This document shows, piece by piece, positions 42,951 through 50,321 of a stretch of DNA of 50,321 bases. Numbering within the stretch: the stretch's first letter is position 1; each line of letters begins with the position of its first letter. This DNA is from an uncultured Lachnospiraceae bacterium (GTDB taxonomy: Bacteria; Bacillota; Clostridia; Lachnospirales; Lachnospiraceae). The stretch is from positions 1 through 50,321 of the forward strand of contig CAJTOK010000024.1 in assembly GCA_910577825.1 (NCBI GenBank). The letters run 5' to 3'. The translations under genes were made by a program, and so were the position numbers. The notes beneath the pieces were generated by a model. It did not search any database. It had not been told where the DNA came from and was given only the letters and a program-made list of their open reading frames with translations.

Positions 42951-43523
42951 ATGGTACAGCAGATAAAGAATTGCAAAGAATTAATTCCATATTTAAAAGA
43001 TATTATTGAAGATGAAGGCATTGTTGTTGATATTTCAGAGCAGATTGCCCCTGGTAAAATAGCAATTATAAAGGTTGATGAATATTATGCAGGGCTTCAT
43101 ATTGCTTCGCTGCCAAAAGCAATTGATTTTCTGGCAGTAGTGGATTGCGAATGTGATTCATTTGCAATGTATCTATTAGAATTGAAGAATGTACATAGTC
43201 CAAAGTTTTTAATAATAAAGGATATACATGAAAAGTTTGGAAATACTATTGATGATTTTTTATCTAAGAGATTCCGGCAGATTTTTTTAAATGACAAATA
43301 TAAATATAAAAAGATTTTACTATATCTTGTATCAGATGCGTATAGATTAAGTGGAAAGTATGCTGGTTTTGATGAATATAAGAAGGTAAAAGAAAAAATT
43401 AATAGAAGGGATTCTTTAAAAACTGAAATGAATCTTGGTACAAAGTTATTCCGTTTCAGAGGAAAGATATTGCATATATCTTTTGATATTCCTCCTAATC
43501 CTGTTATTAAAAGGGTTCTGTAA
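42951..43523 (+). CDS. Small protein with D...ExK pattern, partner of the ATPase
   Basis: A 190-residue soluble protein not recognised as any named family. Residues 57-80 (AIDFLAVVDCECDSFAMYLLELKN) look like the beta-hairpin core of PD-(D/E)xK nucleases: Asp59 or Asp65 followed by Glu77-x-Lys79. A helical, Lys-rich stretch follows (about 100-165), then a beta end (KILHISFDIPP). If the reading is right, it is a nuclease effector controlled by the ATPase. Its ribosome site (GGAGG) lies inside the end of the ATPase gene and only 2 nt separate the genes, so they are translationally coupled and probably made in fixed ratio. The nuclease call is inference from one motif. Confidence 0.6.
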   Translation: MVQQIKNCKELIPYLKDIIEDEGIVVDISEQIAPGKIAIIKVDEYYAGLHIASLPKAIDFLAVVDCECDSFAMYLLELKNVHSPKFLIIKDIHEKFGNTIDDFLSKRFRQIFLNDKYKYKKILLYLVSDAYRLSGKYAGFDEYKKVKEKINRRDSLKTEMNLGTKLFRFRGKILHISFDIPPNPVIKRVL

Positions 43524-43563
43524 GTATTAATCCAGGCTTGAAAGTAATAAGAAAATGGTTATA

Positions 43564-43577
43564 CCATAAATTTATGG
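43564..43577. promoter_or_regulatory. Palindrome overlapping a ribosome site
   Basis: CCATAAA-TTTATGG, a perfect 14-bp palindrome, overlaps the start of the GGAGG site of the SpoU methyltransferase gene. It could be an operator or simply chance in AT-rich DNA. Confidence 0.3.
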
Positions 43578-43587
43578 AGGTTTTTAA

Positions 43588-44313
43588 GTGGCAGTATATA
43601 AAAGATACCATAAGGAAGACACTGTTTCATATACACTTGGAATTACAGTTACTTTCGAGATGCTGCGTTTTAAAAAGGAATATGCCAGCAAAGTATATGT
43701 ACATTCTGCAATGAAACAGGGAGATACATTGGATAAACTGGCTGCTATATGCAGGGATGCAGGTATTGGCATTGTTTATGCCGATAAGATATTTAATGTA
43801 TTGTCACAAAAGGAAAATTGTTATATAATAGGTGAGTTTAAAAAATTCAGCTGCAGGCTGGATAATACAAAGCCGCATATTGTGCTTGTTAATCCATCTA
43901 ATTCAGGAAATATGGGCACTATTATAAGGAGTGCACTTGGTTTTGGTTTAAACCAGATGGCAGTTATACGCCCTGCAGTTGATATATTTGACCCGAAGGT
44001 TGTAAGGGCCTCTATGGGGGCATTGTTTTCTACAGATTTTGAATATTTCAGCAGTTTTGATGAATACCAGGAAAATAATGGTGGCAGGGAAATTTACCCG
44101 TTTATGCTGGATGCAGAAACAAGCCTGCATAACCTGGCTCCCAAAGGAAGGTATTCACTGGTATTTGGCAATGAAGCAACAGGGCTTCCAGAAGAATTTG
44201 CCAATACCGGCACACCAGTTGTAATCCCGCATCTTAAAGGGATTGACAGCCTTAATCTTCCTGTAGCAGCAGGAATAGCTATGTATGAGGCAACAAAGGC
44301 ATGTTTTAAATAA
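43588..44313 (+). CDS. SpoU/TrmH-family RNA 2'-O-methyltransferase
   Basis: A 241-residue S-adenosylmethionine-dependent methyltransferase of the SPOUT knot fold. Motif 1 is NPSNSGNMGTIIRSALGFG (catalytic Arg and Asn), motif 2 is FGNEATGLPEE and motif 3 is IPHLKGIDSLNLPVAAGIAMYE. An N-terminal extension of about 90 residues precedes it, without the usual L30e-like substrate-binding pattern. Target rRNA or tRNA position is unknown. The start is GTG at 43588, with ATGGAGG about 8 nt before it. The COG0523 GTPase gene starts 37 nt after its stop, so they may be co-transcribed. Confidence 0.88.
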   Translation: MAVYKRYHKEDTVSYTLGITVTFEMLRFKKEYASKVYVHSAMKQGDTLDKLAAICRDAGIGIVYADKIFNVLSQKENCYIIGEFKKFSCRLDNTKPHIVLVNPSNSGNMGTIIRSALGFGLNQMAVIRPAVDIFDPKVVRASMGALFSTDFEYFSSFDEYQENNGGREIYPFMLDAETSLHNLAPKGRYSLVFGNEATGLPEEFANTGTPVVIPHLKGIDSLNLPVAAGIAMYEATKACFK

Positions 44314-44350
44314 ATTTTATAAAAGATTTTATGGAGAGGAAGGATTTAAG

Positions 44351-45400
44351 ATGGCAAAAATAGATATTGTTTCAGGATTTCTTGGAGCAGGGAAGACAAC
44401 ATTAATTAAAAAGCTTGTTGCAGAGGCTTTCCAGGGTGAGAAGCTTGTTATTATTGAAAATGAATTTGGAGAAATTGGGATTGACGGTGGATTTCTTAAA
44501 GAATCTGGAATACAGATTACAGAAATGAACTCAGGCTGCATATGCTGTTCACTTGTAGGTGATTTCAGTGAAGCTTTAAAAGAAGTCCTGGAAAAATATT
44601 CTCCTGACAGGGTTATTATAGAGCCTTCAGGTGTCGGGAAACTTTCAGATGTTGCCAAGGCAGTTAAAAATGCAGGGGAAGGTGTACAGATAAACAGTAC
44701 GGCAGTTGTTGTTGATGCCTCAAAGTGTAAAATGTATATGAAAAACTATGGTGAGTTCTATAATAACCAGGTGGAATATGCAGGAACAATAATACTTAGC
44801 AGGACACAGAAGATGACAGATGAAAAGCTTGGAACATGCCTTAAACTTATACGCGAAAAGAATACTGAAGCATCAGTAATTACTACACCATGGGATGATA
44901 TAGACGGCAAGAAGATTTTAGAAGCAATGGAGAAAGTTAATTCACTTGAAAAAGAACTGCTTGAGGAGCATGGCCACCATCACCATCACCACCATGAAGA
45001 TGGTGAGGAATGCTGCCACCACGGCCACCACCATGAAGATGGTGAAGAGTGCTGCCACCACGGCCACCACCATGAAGATGGTGAAGAGTGCTGCCACCAT
45101 GGCCACCACCATCATCATGCAGATGAGGTATTTACAAGCTGGGGTGTTGAAACTGCATATAAATTTACAGAGGAAGAACTTAAAGATATTGTAGGCAGAC
45201 TTTCAACAGGCAACGCATTTGGGGAGGTTTTGCGTGCTAAAGGAATAGTTGCTTCTGCAGAAGGCGGGTGGTTCCATTTTGACCTTGTACCAGAGGAAAC
45301 AGAAATTAGAAAAGGAGCTGCTGACTTTACAGGAAGGGTATGTGTTATAGGTTCAAATTTAAATGAAGATGCTATAAAAGAATTATTCCATGTAGCATAG
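44351..45400 (+). CDS. COG0523 metal-chaperone GTPase with His/Cys-rich repeats
   Basis: A 349-residue G3E P-loop GTPase of the CobW/YciC/ZNG1 group, which delivers or handles metal ions such as zinc or cobalt. Walker A GFLGAGKT (9-16), the switch segment ENEFGEIGIDGG, the metal-binding CxCC (SGCICC, Cys63, 65, 66) and the Walker B-like DRVIIEPSGVG are all present. Between the GTPase and C-terminal domains, residues about 207-260 form a metal-binding stretch built of three 13-residue units, HEDGEECCHHGHH, with extra His runs. The ATG at 44351 has AGAGGAAGGA before it; an upstream in-frame ATG (44285) lies inside the previous gene. The C-terminal CobW_C domain runs from about 265. Confidence 0.93.
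   Translation: MAKIDIVSGFLGAGKTTLIKKLVAEAFQGEKLVIIENEFGEIGIDGGFLKESGIQITEMNSGCICCSLVGDFSEALKEVLEKYSPDRVIIEPSGVGKLSDVAKAVKNAGEGVQINSTAVVVDASKCKMYMKNYGEFYNNQVEYAGTIILSRTQKMTDEKLGTCLKLIREKNTEASVITTPWDDIDGKKILEAMEKVNSLEKELLEEHGHHHHHHHEDGEECCHHGHHHEDGEECCHHGHHHEDGEECCHHGHHHHHADEVFTSWGVETAYKFTEEELKDIVGRLSTGNAFGEVLRAKGIVASAEGGWFHFDLVPEETEIRKGAADFTGRVCVIGSNLNEDAIKELFHVA
44993..45109 (+). repeat. Three 39-bp tandem repeats coding a His/Cys motif
   Basis: Units at 44993-45031, 45032-45070 and 45071-45109 differ by only a few bases and encode HEDGEECCHHGHH each. Near-identity at the DNA level suggests recent duplication. Confidence 0.93.
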
Positions 45401-45423
45401 CCTTGGTTTAATGGAGGTATCAT

Positions 45424-46398
45424 ATGTTTAACAGGAAGAAAAAGGAAATGATGGTATATGTTATCCTGGGATTTCTTGAAGCGGGCAAAACAAGCCTTAT
45501 ACGTGATTTAATAACAGATGATATGTTTGATGGTGACGCCAAAACCCTTATAATAGCATGTGAAGAAGGGGAAGAGGAATATCCGGAAGCTATTCTTGAA
45601 AAAGGGCTTTCAGTCTGTGAATACATTGAAGATGAAGAATCATTTAATGGCAAAGTAATAGAGAAATTTTTAAAGAAGCACAGGCCAGACAGGTTAATTA
45701 TAGAATATAATGGCATGTGGCCTGTAAACCATATACCACAGATTTATGATGAACTGGAAGAAATATGCTTTGATAGTGAGGTGGTATTCCAGACATTAGA
45801 TGTTGTTAATGATGAAACATTTGCGCTTTATATGAAAAATATGCCTTCAATAATGGTGGAGCATTTTAAGATATCCCAGATGGTTATAATAAACAGGTGC
45901 AGCCTTGAAACAAACAAGCGTGCTATCAGAGGAAGCATAAAGGCTGTTAATCCAAGTGCCCAGATTGTCTATGAGTCAGAGGATGAAGCTTTCTATGAGA
46001 TGAAGGAAGAACTGCCATTTGATATAAATGCGGATATAATAGAAATACAAGATGATGATTTTGGGTTATGGTATATAGATATGACAGAACACCAGGAAAA
46101 TTATAATGGCAAAACATTAAGAGTAACTGGCATGATACAGAAACCACCAGGGCTTCCTAAGGGCTTTGTGGTATTTGGCAGGTTTGCAATGACATGCTGT
46201 GCTGATGATGTACAGTATATGGGTTTCCTATGTAAGGCAGACAGCTGGAAAGAATTTAAAAATAAGCAGTATGTAACAGTTACGGCACGTATGGAATATA
46301 AGTATATGAAAGAATATGGGGAAGAAGGCCCTGTATTTTATGCAGAAGATGCAGAACCAGCACAGATACCAAAAGAAGAACTTGTATATTTTAATTAA
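45424..46398 (+). CDS. COG0523-like GTPase domain fused to a DUF1980-like domain
   Basis: A 324-residue protein. Residues 10-185 resemble a G3E GTPase: P-loop GFLEAGKTS, later DRLIIEYNGMWPV in place of the IEPSGVG Walker B region, and VIINRCS near the base-specificity site. The CxCC metal motif of its upstream neighbour is missing. Residues about 205-324 (YIDMTEHQENYNGKTLRVTG ... FAMTCCADDVQYMGFLC ... YVTVTARMEYKYM) match the C-terminal domain of YcgQ-type proteins (DUF1980, TIGR03943), which in Bacillus belong to the zinc-starvation response. The two activities are thus in one chain, and it follows the His/Cys-rich GTPase by 23 nt. A role in metal trafficking is likely; the metal is unknown. 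GGAGG precedes the ATG. Confidence 0.8.
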   Translation: MFNRKKKEMMVYVILGFLEAGKTSLIRDLITDDMFDGDAKTLIIACEEGEEEYPEAILEKGLSVCEYIEDEESFNGKVIEKFLKKHRPDRLIIEYNGMWPVNHIPQIYDELEEICFDSEVVFQTLDVVNDETFALYMKNMPSIMVEHFKISQMVIINRCSLETNKRAIRGSIKAVNPSAQIVYESEDEAFYEMKEELPFDINADIIEIQDDDFGLWYIDMTEHQENYNGKTLRVTGMIQKPPGLPKGFVVFGRFAMTCCADDVQYMGFLCKADSWKEFKNKQYVTVTARMEYKYMKEYGEEGPVFYAEDAEPAQIPKEELVYFN

Positions 46399-46407
46399 AA
46401 AATTAAA

Positions 46408-46431
46408 CCCCCTGTAACTATAAACAGGGGG
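46408..46431. terminator. Bidirectional terminator
   Basis: CCCCCTGT and ACAGGGGG form an 8-bp stem between convergent genes; a T-rich tail (GTTTAATTTTTT) follows on the minus strand. Confidence 0.85.
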
Positions 46432-46453
46432 CTTATTAATTATTGGAAGCAGG

Positions 46454-47503
46454 TCATTCTGTACTTGCAAATGTTTCATAAATTGTCCTTATAATAACAA
46501 CACCGAATGGCCCTAGCACAATACCTGTAATTCCAAATATTTTCAGTCCAATATAAATTGATAAAAGCATAAAGAACGGAAGTATATCCATATTGCCGCC
46601 AAGCAGCCGGGCTTCAAGTATCTCACGTACAAACACAGTTATTATATACGCTGTGAAAAGAATTGCTGCAAAAGCAAAATTATTATGGAATATATAGTAT
46701 ATTCCAACAGGACATAATACCATGCCGCTTCCAAGTATAGGAAGTGCATCAACCAGCGAAATTAAAAGGCCTATAAGAATAAAATAAGGGTTGTGTATTA
46801 ACAGGAAAGCAATACTGCATACAAACCAGTTTACACATATTATAATGCCCTGGGATTTAATATAGCCAAGCCCCGTTTCTTTAAGGGTGTGCATTATCTT
46901 ATGTATTTGTGGATAGAAACGGCTTTTTGCATATACATTGTGGATTTTATCAATATCCCTGCATAAAACTATCATGCTTATTACAATTATTAATATAAGG
47001 GTCATTACACGTGCAAAAACACTGAAGCAGCCTGAAAAAATCTGTCCTGCATTATTAACCAGTTTGTCAATATAACATGTCTGCAGGTCTGCTATCTTCT
47101 CATTGGCAAAATTTAATGTAGTACCATTCTGGACACTTAAATAGTAATCAATGCAGTTGCAGCATTTTTTAAGGGAGTTATAAAAAAAACTGCTGTAAAG
47201 CTGGTAGTAAACAGGGAAGTTATTAACCAAAAGCTGTACCTGCCGGCATAAAAGCCATATAATTAGCATAAAAGCACCAGATGCAGAAATAAAAAAGCCT
47301 GCCAGTATACTGCTGTATGAAAACCAGGAAGGAAGCCCGCATTTTTTATTTAAAAATTTAATTGCAGGAAGCAGCATTCTCATAAAAATATATGCTAAAA
47401 TAAAAGGAAAAACCAGCGGCAGTATATATTTAAGCGAAAGGCATACAATAGCTGTTATCAATGAAAGGATGGCAATAGTTTTTAAAAGGGAACGGGCATA
47501 CAT
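46454..47503 (-). CDS. AI-2E/YtvI-type membrane permease
   Basis: A 349-residue polytopic membrane protein of the PF01594 (AI-2E transporter / YtvI) family with about eight helices. Characteristic parts are the early paired helices, the central soluble segment with a RFYPQIHKIMHTLKETGLGYIKSQ stretch, and the C-terminal pattern LLISLVDALPILGSGMVLCP ... ARLLGGNMDILPFFMLLSIYIGLKIFGITGIVLGP. YtvI members are made during sporulation in Bacillus, and others export ions or small molecules. The start at 47503 is supported by GGAGG; an ATG at 47581 would add 26 residues without one. Confidence 0.88.
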   Translation of the reverse strand: MYARSLLKTIAILSLITAIVCLSLKYILPLVFPFILAYIFMRMLLPAIKFLNKKCGLPSWFSYSSILAGFFISASGAFMLIIWLLCRQVQLLVNNFPVYYQLYSSFFYNSLKKCCNCIDYYLSVQNGTTLNFANEKIADLQTCYIDKLVNNAGQIFSGCFSVFARVMTLILIIVISMIVLCRDIDKIHNVYAKSRFYPQIHKIMHTLKETGLGYIKSQGIIICVNWFVCSIAFLLIHNPYFILIGLLISLVDALPILGSGMVLCPVGIYYIFHNNFAFAAILFTAYIITVFVREILEARLLGGNMDILPFFMLLSIYIGLKIFGITGIVLGPFGVVIIRTIYETFASTE

Positions 47504-47731
47504 AAATTTCCTCCAGCTTAATAAAACAGAAACATATTTTAATAAAATTTTCTGTAATATTGTCTGCAAAAAAAAGTGCAATATTCATAAAAATATCATA
47601 AAGTAATCAATGGGTTAAGCTATAATAAAAATAAAAAGAATTATATTGTCTTTGGTACATTAAAAATGATTACAGGGACATAATATTTAAGAAGAAGTAT
47701 TTTTAATAATATAAAAAAGGAGAAAAATATA

Positions 47732-47929
47732 ATGGAAGATAGAAAAAGCAGTGCCAGCCAAAAAGAACCTGCTGTTAAAAGAGAGGCTGGCAGCATTAAC
47801 AGCAGTGATATAAAAATGACTGCAAAGGATTATGAAAGAAAACTTGCAACAGAAAAGAAACTTGCAGGTTATAAAGAGCAGATGAGCCAGCTTGCTGACA
47901 GGATTGCAACAGACAGTTTCCAGGGATAA
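47732..47929 (+). CDS. Small charged protein, unrecognised
   Basis: A 65-residue, Lys/Glu/Ser-rich protein without membrane segments; the second half (TAKDYERKLATEKKLAGYKEQMSQLADRIAT) should form an amphipathic helix or coiled coil. AAAAAGGAG lies about 10 nt before the ATG, and a TATAAT lies at 47621-47626. The codon content is plausible, so it is probably expressed. No family is recognised, and its neighbours (permease gene leftward, two-component pair leftward) give no clue. Confidence 0.6.
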   Translation: MEDRKSSASQKEPAVKREAGSINSSDIKMTAKDYERKLATEKKLAGYKEQMSQLADRIATDSFQG

Positions 47930-47949
47930 AATGCAGTAATAAAAACCGC

Positions 47950-47974
47950 CTTTAAAATTAAAAAATTTTAAGGA
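47950..47974 (+). repeat. AT-rich hairpin after the small protein gene
   Basis: CCTTTAAAATT and AATTTTAAGG pair with one bulged T and a 4-nt loop. It may end the small gene's transcript, but no clean U-tract follows. Confidence 0.35.
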
Positions 47975-48000
47975 GATATCAGAGCTTTTTCCAGATATTT

Positions 48001-48049
48001 GTTAAGGCTTTTTAATATATAAATTTACTGGCTGTTAAAAAGCCTTAAC
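48001..48049. terminator. 15-bp perfect inverted repeat at the end of the LytTR gene
   Basis: GTTAAGGCTTTTTAA (48001-48015) and TTAAAAAGCCTTAAC (48035-48049). The right arm lies inside the last codons of the response regulator gene, so the stop codon sits in the loop. It is probably the terminator of the two-component operon, with the U-tract replaced by A/U pairs within the stem, and it may serve both strands. Confidence 0.65.
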
Positions 48050-48711
48050 TGGAAGTTTTCAAATGTTTTTTTTACTCTGGCAGACATTCTGCGGCTTATA
48101 TTAAGTTTCTGCCCGTTAACCAGTACAAGTGATGAGTGTTCTATATAGCTGGTATTATACATATTAACTATATATGAACGGTGTACAGGCACAAATACAT
48201 GGGATGAAAGTTCTTCTGTCCATTTATCAAGGGTTTTGCGTACCGGGATATATAAGCCGCCTGTTTTGTATAATAATGTATAGTTATGTTCTGATTTAAT
48301 ATATAAAATATCGTCAGAAGAAATATATGTATTATTATCAAGCCGGACCGGGTAATTCTGTTCAAGTTTTATGCTGGTTTTATTAATATATAATTCCAGT
48401 TCATTCAAAGTAACTGGCTTACCTAAGAATCCAAGTACATTAGCACCGAAGCCTTCAGGCATGGTTTCCATATGTGTAGTATAAAAGACAATATATGTAT
48501 TTTTTCTTTTTTCTTCCAGAATGTTTTTAACCTGTATACCGGACATATTATCCATTTCAATATCAAGAAATAATAAATCAAGTGCAGGCATTTTTTCTAT
48601 TAATTCTTCCCCTGAATGGAAAATGTAAATATTGTTATATCCTAATTGGTTTAAAAATAATAGGTACTGTTCCAGTTCACTTGTATTATCATCACAGATA
48701 CCAATTTTCAT
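48025..48711 (-). CDS. LytTR-family response regulator (AgrA/ComE-like)
   Basis: A 228-residue regulator. The receiver domain has acidic DD near residues 7-8 and the phospho-acceptor Asp in LLFLDIEMDNMSG (about 55), with Lys in GFLGKPV (about 98). The LytTR DNA-binding domain (about 120-225) shows ILYIKSEHNYTLLY and FVPVHRSYIVN. Such proteins bind pairs of 9-bp direct repeats and control quorum-sensing, bacteriocin or virulence genes. The gene follows its kinase after 21 nt, with GGAGGG as ribosome site. No target promoter was identified in the window. Confidence 0.92.
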   Translation of the reverse strand: MKIGICDDNTSELEQYLLFLNQLGYNNIYIFHSGEELIEKMPALDLLFLDIEMDNMSGIQVKNILEEKRKNTYIVFYTTHMETMPEGFGANVLGFLGKPVTLNELELYINKTSIKLEQNYPVRLDNNTYISSDDILYIKSEHNYTLLYKTGGLYIPVRKTLDKWTEELSSHVFVPVHRSYIVNMYNTSYIEHSSLVLVNGQKLNISRRMSARVKKTFENFQLRLFNSQ

Positions 48712-48732
48712 GGCAGGCCCTCCATTGTATAA

Positions 48733-50034
48733 TTATAAAGGTTTGTTTAATACAACATATGTGCAGAACATATTGTTTTTATAACTGGTTTTTATAAATC
48801 CATGATATTTTTCTGCAGTTGTCTGGATATTTTCCAGTCCAATCCCATGGTTGTCCTTATCAGGTTTTGCTGTCTGTATGCTGCCAGATTTATTTTTTAT
48901 AATATTTCCTGAAGTGTTTTTAATAAGTATTGAAATACGCCCGCCAGAACTATCTATATCAAGGTAAATTTCCTTTGGACAGGGGGTATCTTTTCTTTCT
49001 AGTGCTTCACAAGCGTTATTTAGAAGATTTGATAAAATAGTGCATATATCAAAGCTGCTGGCAAAACAATCTTCTTTAAAATATCCGCTTGTCTTAAATA
49101 AAACGCCATTTTCCAGTTTATTGAAGAAATGGTTTATAATAACATCAGCTATAAGGTTTCCCGTGGAAATATAGAAGCTTTGTTTATGTATTGTGGATAT
49201 TTCTTCTAAGTATTTTTTAAGTTCTTCTGTCTGCCCTTTATATGCAAGGTCCTGCAATACAAGTATATGGCTGTTGAAATCATGGCGGAAAGCTCGCAGG
49301 TCATTGTTTTTCTGCTCAAGCTGTGAATAATAAAGCTGTTCCATTCTAATATATTTTCTTTGCAGTTCCTCTTTTTCTTTTAGCAGGTTATGCTGGTACT
49401 GGGTTTTTAAAAATGCAAATACTGTTACCATTAATACTACAATAAGCAGGAATATAAGGTATGCTATAATATACTGGGAGAACTGGTTTATGTTTCTATA
49501 AAACAGAAGTTCTGACATTCCTAATAAAACTTTTGTAATAATACATGAAAACAGCATTAAAAAGCAGCTTTTCCTTTCAATCTGCTTTATTGCCTTTTGC
49601 CTCTGCAGGCGGCTTTTATGTAGTGCTATTGCACATATAATAAATATTAAAAGTATAATTCTGTCAGTAAGCCTTAAAAAACCTGTGGCGGATGTGCTGT
49701 CTATAAGGCTGCCAGAATATATATAAAAAATATTGGAAACAGGGTATGCTGCTATTATTCCAGCAAGGCTTAATACAGAAAGCCAGCAGGTCTTATATAA
49801 AAAAGTACCATTAAATATAATAATAGTTATGGCAAGGATTGAAAAAGTATTTATAAGTGAAGTATTAAATACTTTTATAGAAACTGCCTGCATTATTATC
49901 TGGGTTGTAAACATTATTAAAGATAATAATATCCTGGCAGGGGTTATTAAGAAATCTGTTCCAAGTATAAAGTAAAATACAAGTATTACAGCTAAAAATT
50001 CTAAAATTGTATTTATAAGTACAGACAGCAGCAT
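48733..50034 (-). CDS. AgrC-like sensor histidine kinase
   Basis: A 433-residue membrane kinase of the peptide-sensing HPK10/AgrC class. The first 210 residues hold about six or seven membrane helices, and a coiled coil follows (KEKEELQRKYIRMEQLYYSQLEQKNND). The phospho-acceptor is in FRHDFNSHILVLQDL. The ATPase region is of the GHKL type with LSNLLNNACEALE and DNHGIGLENIQT. It pairs with the LytTR regulator downstream. The usual partners AgrB (processing membrane protease) and AgrD (peptide) are not seen up to the window edge at 50321. AAAGGAT lies 7 nt before the ATG. Confidence 0.9.
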   Translation of the reverse strand: MLLSVLINTILEFLAVILVFYFILGTDFLITPARILLSLIMFTTQIIMQAVSIKVFNTSLINTFSILAITIIIFNGTFLYKTCWLSVLSLAGIIAAYPVSNIFYIYSGSLIDSTSATGFLRLTDRIILLIFIICAIALHKSRLQRQKAIKQIERKSCFLMLFSCIITKVLLGMSELLFYRNINQFSQYIIAYLIFLLIVVLMVTVFAFLKTQYQHNLLKEKEELQRKYIRMEQLYYSQLEQKNNDLRAFRHDFNSHILVLQDLAYKGQTEELKKYLEEISTIHKQSFYISTGNLIADVIINHFFNKLENGVLFKTSGYFKEDCFASSFDICTILSNLLNNACEALERKDTPCPKEIYLDIDSSGGRISILIKNTSGNIIKNKSGSIQTAKPDKDNHGIGLENIQTTAEKYHGFIKTSYKNNMFCTYVVLNKPL

Positions 50035-50209
50035 TTTAAATATCCTTTCTTTGTATATGGTTATAAGTATGCCGTTTAGCCCAAAAAACTGGATTATATC
50101 CCAAAACAGTTGATAAAGCAGTTATGGCAGGGTAAAATTACATGTACAGGATAAATTATATAAAAGCTGGCTGTTGATATTTCCGTGAAAAATATTTATA
50201 ATAGTGTTA

Positions 50210-50238
50210 ATTATATAATTTTCCTGCAAAAAAGTAAA
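50210..50238 (-). promoter_or_regulatory. Promoter of the AgrC/AgrA-like operon
   Basis: On the minus strand TTTACT (50233-50238), 17-bp spacer, TATAAT (50210-50215). The transcript would have a leader of about 165 nt. No peptide gene was found in that leader. The remainder of 50035-50321 shows nothing recognisable. Confidence 0.75.
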
Positions 50239-50321
50239 GATAAAATTAAAAAAAGGGATGGTGGATAGTTACTATTCAGGCTTTAGGGTATAAAAATAAA
50301 TAATTTTTGCCAAAACATATA

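Noticed and set aside
50035..50321. AgrD-like peptide gene in the leader of the sensor kinase operon
   Set aside because: The only ATG with reasonable placement on the minus strand is followed at once by a stop codon; no small open frame with a ribosome site was found.

Overview
The window looks like a chromosomal segment of a low-GC, anaerobic Clostridia genome, most likely a Lachnospiraceae relative. The basis is AT-rich DNA with strong GGAGG-type ribosome sites, an oxygen-sensitive class III ribonucleotide reductase, ATP-dependent PEP carboxykinase, HPr kinase, spore-type proteins (CotS-like, YtvI-like) and Firmicute signalling proteins. No rRNA or tRNA gene was seen. All identifications come from reading motifs; no database search was run.

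Layout. (1) 1-804: a CRISPR array of ten 37-bp repeats and nine spacers, leader on the left, no cas gene in view. (2) 1068-6111: an operon for a two-FtsX-domain ABC exporter (permease, ATPase) with its OmpR-type regulator and histidine kinase. (3) 6186-9977: nrdD behind two NrdR-box-like sites, a CmpB-type membrane protein and a small membrane protein. (4) 10140-18572: pckA with a structured leader, a CotS-like kinase-fold protein, a PEGA-domain lipoprotein, then pgcA and glgB (glucose-phosphate interconversion and glycogen branching). (5) 18641-23510: a secreted GH25 muramidase, a possible small RNA, a VanZ-like protein and a FIST-GGDEF diguanylate cyclase. (6) 23578-27996: a pantothenate/CoA operon (DUF2520 protein, panB, panC, panD, coaBC) preceded by a foldable leader RNA with two mutually exclusive pairings, one of which covers the first ribosome site. 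The DUF2520 protein sits where a ketopantoate reductase is needed. (7) 28092-40823: iron-dependent alcohol dehydrogenase, a broken P-loop kinase gene, uvrC, a decayed TnpB (IS605-type) element inserted between uvrC and hprK, hprK, a degenerate HD-GYP-like protein, pth, mfd and a PrsA-like lipoprotein. (8) 40958-46398: a lone CheX-like protein; a two-gene cassette of an AAA/ABC-like ATPase plus a small protein with a D...ExK pattern, which is the best candidate for an undescribed (possibly defence) system; a SpoU methyltransferase; and two COG0523 metal-GTPase relatives, one with a tandemly repeated His/Cys metal-binding stretch and one fused to a DUF1980-like domain. (9) 46454-50034: a YtvI/AI-2E-type permease, a small charged protein, and an AgrC/AgrA-like two-component pair on the minus strand.

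The most interesting signals are the ATPase + ExK pair with a palindrome at its promoter, the pantothenate leader RNA together with the DUF2520 enzyme candidate, the COG0523-DUF1980 fusion beside the His/Cys-repeat GTPase, and the orphan plus-strand terminator at 20919-20947 that implies a small RNA carrying CU-rich anti-Shine-Dalgarno segments.
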